Source: an uncultured Collinsella sp.
GTDB lineage: Bacteria; Actinomycetota; Coriobacteriia; Coriobacteriales; Coriobacteriaceae
DNA: 54,005 nt
Reading direction: 5' to 3'
Assembly (NCBI GenBank): GCA_900547765.1
Contig: URIA01000007.1
Coordinates: 1-54,005, forward strand
In this document: positions 1-6,931 of the stretch, in pieces
How positions within the stretch are numbered: position 1 is the stretch's first letter
Layout: every line of letters begins with the position of its first letter
The notes under the pieces: model-generated
Database searches by the model: none
What the model was told of the DNA's origin: nothing
What the model saw: the letters and a program-made list of their open reading frames with translations, nothing else
Translations under genes and position numbers: made by a program

Positions 1-186
1 GCGCTGGGAAGTTACCCCATGCGGACGGCTGCGGGGTCTTTGTTGCGTTCGTACAAGCAACCCAACATATATATCTGAATTTGGATGGGAGGGGCTTGTT
101 GCTGTTGGGGGGCATTGAAGCGCGAGTGGCACTTTGGGATGCGTGGCGGCCTGGGTTGGGGCGATGCTTTAGGTTGAGCCTCTTAC
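1..186. other. Non-coding stretch at window start
   Basis: I find no convincing reading frame here. The stretch lies downstream of the minus-strand tetR gene that ends at 187. It contains a short G/C-rich inverted repeat near 15-40 (CCCC...GGGG) that could serve as a transcription terminator for a gene outside the window. Nothing else can be supported. Confidence 0.4.
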
Positions 187-726
187 TTAGTTGAAGAGGG
201 GTTTTATGGCTGATAGGTAGTCTTTGGCTACGTCCTCTTTTGGGGCTTGGAAGTTGTGCCAGGCCCACCATTGGACCATTCCTACGAAGCTTGAGGCTAT
301 GTGTTGTAGTAGGAAGCTTCGGTCCATGGTGGCGGAGGGGCCGTTTGGGTCGGTAGGGACGGTTTCGGCCGCGCGCGACATGATGGTCTTGCGGAGACAG
401 TCGGCGAAGACGCGTGAGCCGGCGCCGGCTACGAGGGCGCGTACGCCCTGACGACGCTCCCAGAGGTTGTTGAGGATATGCTCGACCTGTACGAGTGGGT
501 CGTCGAGGGGCGTACCGTCATCGTCGAGGGCGTGGGCGCAGATATCGCTCACGAGCGCGGCGAGTAGGTCGTCTTTGCTCTTGAAGAGGCCGTAGAACGT
601 GGCCCGACCCACATGGGCGCGAGCGATGATGTCACCGACGGTGATCTTGTTGTAGTCTTCCTCGCGCAGGAACTCAGAGAATGCCGCGACGATGGCGGCG
701 CGGCTTTTTTCTTTGCGGGCATCCAT
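187..726 (-). CDS. TetR/AcrR-family transcriptional regulator
   Basis: DNA-binding repressor of about 179 residues. The N-terminal TetR helix-turn-helix is clear: residues ~5-50 contain AFSEFLREEDYNKITVGDII followed by ARAHVGRATFYGLFKSKDDL, the usual TetR_N signature. The C-terminal ligand-binding half is divergent and gives no ligand clue. I chose the ATG at 726 because the frame upstream is Arg/Pro-rich, overlaps larC and looks non-coding. The gene begins 2 bp after larC stops, so it is the last gene of a larB-larC-tetR operon. A perfect 11-bp inverted repeat in front of larB (2484-2517) is a good candidate for its operator, suggesting autoregulation of the operon. The family is certain; the regulon is inferred from position. 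Confidence 0.9.
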   Translation of the reverse strand: MDARKEKSRAAIVAAFSEFLREEDYNKITVGDIIARAHVGRATFYGLFKSKDDLLAALVSDICAHALDDDGTPLDDPLVQVEHILNNLWERRQGVRALVAGAGSRVFADCLRKTIMSRAAETVPTDPNGPSATMDRSFLLQHIASSFVGMVQWWAWHNFQAPKEDVAKDYLSAIKPLFN

Positions 727-728
727 GG

Positions 729-1646
729 CTATGCATCCACGTGAACGAGCAGACAACGGAGCGTGCCGGAGCAACCCTCGTAGGGGCGCTTGCCGGCGCC
801 GTAGCCGACGGCCTCGATGCGGTAGCGGGCCGGCAGGTGCTCGGATGTACGCAGCGCGGTAACGATGGCGGCGCCCGTGGGCGTCACGAGCTCGCCGGCG
901 ACCGGTGCGGGCGTGAGGGCGATATTGCCCGCCTGGCATAGGTTGACGACAGCGGGGACGGGAATGGGCATGAGACCGTGGGCACAGCGGATGGTTCCGT
1001 GGCCCTCGGAGAGCGACTCGACAACGATGTCCTCAATGCCCAGGTCATCGAGGCAGATGGCGACAGAGCAGACGTCGACGATGGAATCGACGGCGCCTAC
1101 CTCGTGGAACATGACGGTCTCGGGCGTTTTGCCGTGAGCCTTTGCCTCGGCAGCAGCGAGTACGGAAAAAATGGCGAGCGCACGACGCTTAGCGCCATCG
1201 CTTAGCTGCGAGCCGTCGATGATGGCGGTGACGTCCGCCAAAGAACGGTGGTGATGGTGGTGGGCGTGATGATGGTCCTCGTGGCCATGACCGTGGTCCT
1301 CATGGCCATGCTCGTGGCAGTGCTCGTGTTCGTGCTCGCCATGGTCATGATGGTGGTGTTCATGCTCGTGTGCGTGCTCGGCAGCTGCTTCGTTGCCGTA
1401 GAGCCAGGCCATATCGTGATCGTGGTTCTCGAGCTCCTCTGCCAGCTGAACGTCAAAGTCGCAGGCGTCGATGCCATGCTTGTTTGCGCGCGTAACGGCG
1501 ATCGAAAAGCCATCGACTGGCAGCGTGGCGAGCTGCTCGTGCAGATGCTCCTCGCTGGCGCCCAGGTCGAGCAGGGCCGCGACGGTCATATCGCCGCTGA
1601 TGCCTGAGGTGCCGTCGATGATAAGCGTGTGCTGATGATTGGACAT
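729..1646 (-). CDS. larC: LarC1-type nickel insertion protein (lacks LarC2 domain)
   Basis: LarC inserts nickel into the pyridinium-bisthiocarboxylate mononucleotide cofactor of lactate racemase and related enzymes. The N-terminus (IDGTSGISGDMTVAALLDLG), the HEVGAVDSIVD block and the PVPAVV and TPTGAA motifs are typical of the LarC1 half. Between residues ~76 and 134 lies a long His/Glu/Asp run (HAHEHEHHHHDHGEHEHEHC and onward), presumably a nickel store. At 305 residues the protein stops just after the YGAGKRPYEG region, where full-length LarC proteins continue into the LarC2 domain. No LarC2 segment is recognisable downstream, because tetR starts 2 bp later. An AAGGAG ribosome site precedes the ATG at 1646. 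The family is clear. Whether LarC1 alone is functional here, or larC2 sits elsewhere, is unknown. Confidence 0.88.
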   Translation of the reverse strand: MSNHQHTLIIDGTSGISGDMTVAALLDLGASEEHLHEQLATLPVDGFSIAVTRANKHGIDACDFDVQLAEELENHDHDMAWLYGNEAAAEHAHEHEHHHHDHGEHEHEHCHEHGHEDHGHGHEDHHHAHHHHHRSLADVTAIIDGSQLSDGAKRRALAIFSVLAAAEAKAHGKTPETVMFHEVGAVDSIVDVCSVAICLDDLGIEDIVVESLSEGHGTIRCAHGLMPIPVPAVVNLCQAGNIALTPAPVAGELVTPTGAAIVTALRTSEHLPARYRIEAVGYGAGKRPYEGCSGTLRCLLVHVDA

Positions 1647-1656
1647 GGAATGCTCC

Positions 1657-2439
1657 TTAGCGGGCGCGGGGTGTGCCGGCGCTCAGATGATTGATAAGAC
1701 TTGCCTGGTAGGCGGCGCCAAAGCCGTTGTCGATATTGACGACCGAAACGCCGCTGGCACAGGAGTTGAGCATGGCGAGCAGTGCAGCTACGCCACCAAA
1801 ACTTGCGCCGTAGCCAACGCTGGTGGGAACGGCGATGACCGGACAGCTCACCAGGCCGCCGACAACGCTCGCCAACGCGCCCTCCATGCCGGCGATGGCG
1901 ATGACCACCTGCGCCTGTGCAAGTTCCTCGGCATGCGCGAGCAGGCGGTGCAGGCCGGCAACACCCACGTCGTAGAGGCGGTCGACCTCGTTGCCATAGA
2001 ACTCGGCCGTCAGTGCCGCCTCTTCGGCGACGGGCAGGTCGCTTGTGCCGGCGCAGGCGACGACGATGCGTCCGTTGCCGGTAGGGGAGGGCTTGCCGCC
2101 CACGAGGGCGAGCTGTGCGTCCGGGACATATCCCAGGTCGATGCCGTTGTCGAGGAGCTTCGAGGTACGGGCCGCTTTTTCGCTGTCCAGGCGCGTGACC
2201 AGGATGCGCTCCTGGCCGGCATCGCGCAGCGCCTCGATAATGGCGGCAATCTGCTCGGCGGTTTTACCGGCACCGTAGACAACCTCGCCGGCTCCCTGGC
2301 GCACCCCGCGTGAAAGATCGAGCTGTGCAAAGCCCAGGTCGGCGGTCGGCGCCGTCTGGATGCGCGTGAGGGCGGCTGCCGGGGTGACTGCTCCGCCGGC
2401 AACATCGCTCAGCAATTGCTCAAGATCTTGCTTATCCAT
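1657..2439 (-). CDS. larB: LarB, pyridinium-3,5-biscarboxylate mononucleotide synthase
   Basis: LarB carboxylates the pyridinium ring of nicotinic acid adenine dinucleotide and releases AMP, the first step in making the nickel-pincer cofactor. The 260-residue length fits the family. Recognisable parts are the region around residues 35-60 with GEVVYGAGKTAEQI, and the C-terminal AIRC/PurE-like domain with VVACAGTSDLPVAEEAALTA, GMEGALASVVGGLV and VPTSVGYGASFGG. It is the first gene of the larB-larC-tetR operon (10 bp to larC). larE and a racemase are not in the window, so the nickel enzyme served is unknown. The ATG at 2439 is the only sensible start; its ribosome site is weak. Confidence 0.92.
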   Translation of the reverse strand: MDKQDLEQLLSDVAGGAVTPAAALTRIQTAPTADLGFAQLDLSRGVRQGAGEVVYGAGKTAEQIAAIIEALRDAGQERILVTRLDSEKAARTSKLLDNGIDLGYVPDAQLALVGGKPSPTGNGRIVVACAGTSDLPVAEEAALTAEFYGNEVDRLYDVGVAGLHRLLAHAEELAQAQVVIAIAGMEGALASVVGGLVSCPVIAVPTSVGYGASFGGVAALLAMLNSCASGVSVVNIDNGFGAAYQASLINHLSAGTPRAR

Positions 2440-2483
2440 CTATGTTCCCTTCGACGGCGCAAAGTCTAGCACTCAAAGGGTAT

Positions 2484-2517
2484 GTTTCCGAACACTAAGA
2501 CAAAATTGTTCGGAAAC
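2484..2517. promoter_or_regulatory. Perfect inverted repeat upstream of larB, candidate TetR operator
   Basis: GTTTCCGAACA (2484-2494) and TGTTCGGAAAC (2507-2517) are perfect 11-bp complements separated by 12 bp. The site lies 45 bp in front of the larB start codon. The operon ends in a tetR gene, so self-recognition is the simplest reading. This is inference. Confidence 0.6.
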
Positions 2518-2553
2518 TATAGGACAGACTGATTCAATTGTTAGACGGATCGG

Positions 2554-3189
2554 CTAGTCGCGCAGGATGATGTCCATGGCGAGCATCAGGTTACGCTCGT
2601 CGATGGCAAACGGGGCGGCTTCGCGCGTCTTTGGCTTGGCGCAAAACGCGATGCCCGTGCCCGCGGCCTGGATCATGGGGATGTCGTTTGCCCCGTCGCC
2701 AATAGCGACCGTGTGGGCCATGTCGACGCCGCACTCAACTGCCCAGTCCAGCAGCTGGATGAGCTTGGACTCCTTGGTCACAATCTCGGCAGCCAACTTA
2801 CCGGTAAGCTTGCCGTCCACGACCTCTAGGCGGTTGGCCAGGCAAAAATCGATGCCCGCGGCGGCTGCGATCTTGTCAGCGACCTCGTGGAAGCCGCCGC
2901 TTACCACGCCGACCTTCCAGCCCTTGCTGTGTGCCGAGCGCACAAGCTCTAACGCGCCGGGGGTAAATGTCACGCGCTCAAAAGTGCGCTCGAACACGCT
3001 CTCATCCAAGCCGGCAAGCAGCCCCACGCGCTCCTCGAGCGCTTGCTTAAAGTCCAGCTCGCCGCGCATAGCGCGCTCGGTGATTTGCGCAACTTGCCCG
3101 CCCACGCCGGCCTCCTCGCCCAACAGGTCGATGACCTCCTGGTTGATGAGGGTGGAGTCGATATCCATAACAATGAGGCGTGCAGTCAT
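2554..3189 (-). CDS. serB: Phosphoserine phosphatase SerB
   Basis: HAD-superfamily enzyme that dephosphorylates phosphoserine in the last step of serine synthesis. HAD motif I is MDIDSTLI (nucleophile and acid/base aspartates), motif II is VVSGGF, and motif IV is GDGANDIPM. These match SerB closely, including the EVIDLL stretch after motif I. The length of 211 residues is typical for the form without an ACT domain. The start is placed at the ATG at 3189, with a GGAAAGG ribosome site just before it; an upstream in-frame start at 3234 would add 15 unlikely residues. It is transcribed alone, divergent from aspS. Confidence 0.93.
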   Translation of the reverse strand: MTARLIVMDIDSTLINQEVIDLLGEEAGVGGQVAQITERAMRGELDFKQALEERVGLLAGLDESVFERTFERVTFTPGALELVRSAHSKGWKVGVVSGGFHEVADKIAAAAGIDFCLANRLEVVDGKLTGKLAAEIVTKESKLIQLLDWAVECGVDMAHTVAIGDGANDIPMIQAAGTGIAFCAKPKTREAAPFAIDERNLMLAMDIILRD

Positions 3190-3445
3190 GACGGGCCTTT
3201 CCAAGTGCTGTTTTATTGGGGCATATTGTCGCACGTGACGAGCGCGGGCGGGTGCCGCGGTGCGTCAATTGTTTCGTCTCCGTCAAGTCTTTGGGCAGGA
3301 GCTACTTTTCCGCGGCACATCGACACAGGTGCGATAAGATAGAACGCCATGTCTGGCTGCGCGGTTTACGCAGGCTGGGCAAATCTGTACGACGCCGCCC
3401 GGAACGACACGGGGCGGCACAGATCCATAAAGGAGGATCACTGGT
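3190..3445. promoter_or_regulatory. Divergent promoter region serB/aspS
   Basis: This 256-bp gap carries no gene. Toward aspS there is a -10-like TAAGAT near 3336 and a G/C-rich inverted repeat in the leader (CCGCCC near 3396 with GGGCGG near 3411). An AAAGGAGG ribosome site lies at the end. I see no T-box or other known riboswitch. Confidence 0.4.
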
Positions 3446-5233
3446 ATGAGCCAGACCCGTCCCATCGACGAGCATTCCATGCACACCCGTACCTGCGGCG
3501 AGCTTCGCCGCGAGAACGTGGGCGAAGAGGTCACCCTCACCGGTTGGGTGAGTCGTCGCCGCGACCACGGCGGCCTTATCTTCTGCGATCTTCGCGACCG
3601 CGAGGGCATCACGCAGCTCACCTTCGACCCCGAGCACTCCGACGGCGACGCCTTTAAGATCGCCGAGACCATGCGTCCCGAGTGGCCCATCAAGATCCAC
3701 GGCGTCGTGCGCTCCCGTGGCGAGGAGACCACCAACGCCAAGCTCGCGACCGGCGAGATCGAGGTCCTGACCGACCACGCCGAGGTGCTCAACACATCCG
3801 TCACCCCGCCGTTCCAGATCGAGGACGGCATCGAGACCAGCGAGGACACCCGCCTGCGCTATCGCTATCTGGACCTCCGCCGTCCCGAGATGATGGCCAA
3901 CCTCAAGCTGCGTTCCGACTTCACCTTTGCTATTCGCGAGGCGCTGCACAACCGTGAGTTCATGGAGGTCGAGACGCCCTCCCTGTTCAAGTCCACGCCC
4001 GAGGGCGCTCGCGACTTCATCGTTCCCAGCCGTATTCAGCCGGGCAACTTCTACGCCCTGCCGCAGTCCCCGCAGCTCCTGAAGCAGCTGCTCATGGTCG
4101 GTGGCGTCGAGCGCTACTATCAGGTTGCCAAGTGCTTCCGCGACGAGGACCTGCGTGCCGACCGTCAGCCCGAGTTCACCCAGGTCGATATCGAGATGTC
4201 CTTCGTGGACCAGAACGATGTCATGAGCGCGCTCGAGGAGGTCCTGGCCGACGCCTTCGGCCGCATGGGCGTCGAGATGCCCACGCCGCTGCGTCGCATG
4301 AACTACTGGGAGGCCATGGACACCTATGGCTCCGACAAGCCCGATACCCGCTATGGCATGCACCTGGTCGACCTGACCGACATCTTTGCCAACTCCAAGT
4401 TCAAGGTCTTTGCGACTGCCGCAAACGAGGAGGGCTCTGTCGTCAAGGCCATCAACGCCAAGGGCGCCGGTGCCTGGGCACGTGCCAAGATCGATAAGCT
4501 CGCCGGCGTGGCCTCCACGTTTGGCGCCAAGGGCCTGGCCTGGATCGCTTTCCGCGAGGATGGCTCCATCAACAGCCCCATCGTCAAGTTCTTCTCGGAC
4601 GAGGAGATGGCGGCTCTGCGTGAGCGCATGAACGTCGAGCCCGGCGACCTTGTGATGTTCGCCGCCGGCCCGCGCCTGCTCTCCGACGAGATCCTGGGCG
4701 GCATGCGTTCCCACATGGCTAACGCGCTCGAGATCAAGCGCGAGGGCCACGACTTCCTGTGGGTCGTCAACTTCCCGCTGTTCCACTGGGACGAGGATCG
4801 CAAGGCCTATGCAGCCGAGCATCAGCCCTTTACTCTGCCGACCGAGACCGACATCGCCAAGATCGAGGCAGATCCGCTGGCAGCCGGCTCTTGCACCTAC
4901 GACTTTGTCATGGACGGCTTTGAGGCCGGTGGCGGCGGTATGCGTATCCACAACGCCGAGATGCAGATGTCCATGCTCAAGCTTCTGGGCTTTACCGAGG
5001 AGCGCGCCGAGTCTCAGTTCGGCTTCCTCATGGAGGCGCTCAAGTTTGGTGCGCCCCCGATGGGCGGTTTCGCTCTGGGCCTGGACCGCGTGTGCATGCT
5101 GCTCACCGGCTCCGACTCCATTCGCGACGTCATGGCGTTCCCCAAGACGGCCAGCGGCTCCGACCTCATGTCGGGCGCCCCGAGTGCCGTTTCCGGCGCC
5201 CAGCTCAAGGACGTCAGCCTGCGCTTGATGTAG
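3446..5233 (+). CDS. aspS: Aspartate-tRNA ligase (possibly non-discriminating)
   Basis: Class II aminoacyl-tRNA synthetase of 595 residues, the bacterial long form with a GAD insertion. The N-terminal OB-fold anticodon domain covers residues ~10-110 (LTGWVSRRRDHGGLIFCDLR). Class II motif 2 is YYQVAKCFRDEDLRADRQPE with FTQVDIEMSF following, and motif 3 is GFALGLDRVCMLL. The ATG at 3446 has AAAGGAGG in front. The RRRDHGG sequence carries His where E. coli has Leu. From memory, this His is associated with bacterial AspRS enzymes that also charge tRNA-Asn, which would need GatCAB (not in the window). The gene stands alone and ends in a strong terminator. Confidence 0.97.
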   Translation: MSQTRPIDEHSMHTRTCGELRRENVGEEVTLTGWVSRRRDHGGLIFCDLRDREGITQLTFDPEHSDGDAFKIAETMRPEWPIKIHGVVRSRGEETTNAKLATGEIEVLTDHAEVLNTSVTPPFQIEDGIETSEDTRLRYRYLDLRRPEMMANLKLRSDFTFAIREALHNREFMEVETPSLFKSTPEGARDFIVPSRIQPGNFYALPQSPQLLKQLLMVGGVERYYQVAKCFRDEDLRADRQPEFTQVDIEMSFVDQNDVMSALEEVLADAFGRMGVEMPTPLRRMNYWEAMDTYGSDKPDTRYGMHLVDLTDIFANSKFKVFATAANEEGSVVKAINAKGAGAWARAKIDKLAGVASTFGAKGLAWIAFREDGSINSPIVKFFSDEEMAALRERMNVEPGDLVMFAAGPRLLSDEILGGMRSHMANALEIKREGHDFLWVVNFPLFHWDEDRKAYAAEHQPFTLPTETDIAKIEADPLAAGSCTYDFVMDGFEAGGGGMRIHNAEMQMSMLKLLGFTEERAESQFGFLMEALKFGAPPMGGFALGLDRVCMLLTGSDSIRDVMAFPKTASGSDLMSGAPSAVSGAQLKDVSLRLM

Positions 5234-5256
5234 GCGAGCGGCTACATATTGCCCGC

Positions 5257-5292
5257 AACGAGGGAAGGACGTGTGCCTTCCCTCGTTTTTTA
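5257..5292 (+). terminator. Rho-independent terminator of aspS
   Basis: A perfect 12-bp stem, AACGAGGGAAGG with CCTTCCCTCGTT, encloses a 7-nt loop and is followed by a T tract. Confidence 0.92.
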
Positions 5293-5364
5293 TGCGCCGA
5301 GATTGTGAGGACATGGGGTGACCGGGCGTCGCGGAAAGTGCGTCCCGGAATCTGGGTCCAGAAC

Positions 5365-5532
5365 GGGTCGCGCTTTCCCAAAGGGGGTCCTCTGGGAAAG
5401 CGCGACCCAGAATTCGGCAAAATAATGGGGCACAGTTTCCGGTTGAGCTGTCTAACGGAAACTGTGCCCCAGAATGAGCACTCAAAACGGGGCAGGCTTT
5501 CCGTAACAACTGTCTGGCGGAAAGCCTGCCCC
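5365..5532. repeat. Cluster of three tandem hairpins with different stems
   Basis: Three near-perfect hairpins follow one another. A is 5365-5380 with 5393-5408 (arm GGGTCGCGCTTTCCCA). B is 5426-5441 with 5456-5471 (arm TGGGGCACAGTTTCCG). C is 5489-5503 with 5518-5532 (arm GGGGCAGGCTTTCCG). Each stem is 15-16 bp and perfectly paired, yet the stems differ in the middle. The 3' arms share a pattern GGAAA-n(4-5)-G-n-CCC, followed in A and B by AGAAT. The loops of B and C share CTGTCT. A diverged half-unit (GGAAAGTGCGTCCC) lies just upstream near 5333-5347. The cluster separates the convergent aspS and lacI-type genes. It could act as a two-way terminator, but the compensated stem changes are unusual. 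Confidence 0.8.
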
Positions 5533-5538
5533 AATTTC

Positions 5539-6555
5539 TTATAGCGAGTCTCTCTGGATCAGCTGCATGTGCATCACGGAGGTGGTGGGCTCGGCACCCT
5601 TGATCATGTCGAGTGCAATGTTGGCGGCCATGTGGCCTTCTTCGCGCAGGGGCTGGCGGACGGTCGTGAGCGCGGGGACGCAGCGCGTCGCAATCTCGTG
5701 ATCGTCGAAGCCGACGACGGAAATATCCGCCGGAACGGATAGGCCTGCCTCGTTGAGTGCGGTGATGACGCCAGCCGCGATACGGTCCGATCCGCAGAGC
5801 ACGCCATCGAAAGCAATCTCGCGCGCGAGGATCTGGTGCATGGCCTGATAGCCGTCTCCGTTGTTCCAGCCGGTATAGATAACGTTTGCGTCTGGGAGGT
5901 CTTCGCCCAAGACGGCGCGGTAGCCGCGCAGGCGGTCGACAACGGCGGGGTTGTCTTGCGGTCCCAACACGGCGACGATATCTTTGCGCCCTCGCTCCTT
6001 CATAGCGAGCGCTGCAAAGCGTCCGCCCTCTTCGTCGTCAGAGTAGACCGTCGAGAACACATCGCGATAGGGGTGGCCCTCGAGCTGGCCGCACAACACG
6101 GTAGGTACGCCCAGCTCGCGCAGCACCTCGAGCAGCTCGCTGCCCTTGTAGGGGGAGACGTCGATCACGGCGTCGAACGAGCGGCGCTCAAAGTGCTCGC
6201 GTGCGCGGTTGCGCTCATGCGTAGAAGACGCCTGCAAGATAACGGGCAGATAGGACGACTCCGACAGTTCCTCGGTAATGCCGCTCAAAAACTCGCTATA
6301 GGTGGGGTCGCTGAAGAGCTCACTCAGGGGCTCGGTCACGAGCACGGCGATGATTTCCGTGCGCCCGACAGCGAGCGCTCGGCCACGAGCGTTGGGGACA
6401 AAATTGACTTCCTTGGCCGCCGCGCGGACGCGCCTTTTGGTTTCCTCGCTAATGCGGGGCGAATCGTTGAGAGCGCGCGATGCTGTGGAGCGCGACACGC
6501 CGGCAGCTGCGGCAACCTCGGCAAGCGTAGGTGCGGTGCGAACTGGTTGGGTCAT
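5539..6555 (-). CDS. LacI-family transcriptional repressor of the lacZ operon
   Basis: 338-residue LacI/GalR regulator. The N-terminal helix-turn-helix and hinge are at residues ~9-60 (TLAEVAAAAGVSRSTASRAL, then RGRALAVGRT). The rest is a periplasmic-binding-protein-like effector domain with FDGVLCGSDRIAAGV, VVGFDDHEIATRCVPALTTV and RQPLREEG, typical of sugar-responsive members. It is divergent from lacZ, and three CAACCGGTTG palindromes lie between the two genes. Repression of lacZ, relieved by a galactoside, is the natural inference. The effector cannot be read from the sequence. Confidence 0.93.
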   Translation of the reverse strand: MTQPVRTAPTLAEVAAAAGVSRSTASRALNDSPRISEETKRRVRAAAKEVNFVPNARGRALAVGRTEIIAVLVTEPLSELFSDPTYSEFLSGITEELSESSYLPVILQASSTHERNRAREHFERRSFDAVIDVSPYKGSELLEVLRELGVPTVLCGQLEGHPYRDVFSTVYSDDEEGGRFAALAMKERGRKDIVAVLGPQDNPAVVDRLRGYRAVLGEDLPDANVIYTGWNNGDGYQAMHQILAREIAFDGVLCGSDRIAAGVITALNEAGLSVPADISVVGFDDHEIATRCVPALTTVRQPLREEGHMAANIALDMIKGAEPTTSVMHMQLIQRDSL

Positions 6556-6799
6556 GGCGTCTCCTGGAGAATGCGGTCGATGTTGTCGCTGATACGGGCT
6601 GGTGCGGATACAGCTTACTATAGTGCGCCTGAACAGCGTTCATGATATCCGGTGACCGGTGTCGTTTTGCAACCAAGCCGCAATCGAATACGTCTCGTAT
6701 GGGTGAGATATCAGCGGGCGTGGCGGTTGCCTACGAGCTTAAGAACGATGTCTTGCGCTGAGTTTCGATACTCAGGGTGACATAAGTGTTGCGGTTGTA

Positions 6800-6896
6800 C
6801 AACCGGTTGCACCGTTAACCCGACCAAATCGACCGTTCAGCGGACAACCGGTTGCACAGTTTTTTGCATCGCCCGTAAGATAAGGACAACCGGTTG
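6800..6896. promoter_or_regulatory. Three LacI-type operators over the lacZ promoter
   Basis: The palindrome CAACCGGTTG occurs at 6800-6809, 6845-6854 and 6887-6896, always in the context ACAACCGGTTGCAC. The spacings are 45 and 42 bp, about four helical turns, which would suit looping. A plausible promoter is -35 TTGCAC (6852-6857) and -10 TAAGAT (6876-6881) with an 18-bp spacer. The second operator overlaps the -35 and the third sits just after the -10. The central CG is typical of LacI-family sites. Confidence 0.85.
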
Positions 6897-6931
6897 CACA
6901 AGAATCACTACGATGACGAAGGAGCATCACC

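Noticed and set aside
1248..1607. Val/Met-rich plus-strand frame opposite larC
   Set aside because: Antisense of the histidine-rich stretch of larC; hydrophobic only because His codons reverse to Val/Met.
3302..5509. 735-codon minus-strand frame opposite aspS
   Set aside because: It is the antisense shadow of aspS, low in complexity (His/Leu/Val/Gly-rich) with no family motifs.
5320..5535. CRISPR array
   Set aside because: The repeated units are palindromic hairpins with variable arms, not constant repeats with unique spacers, and there are no cas genes.
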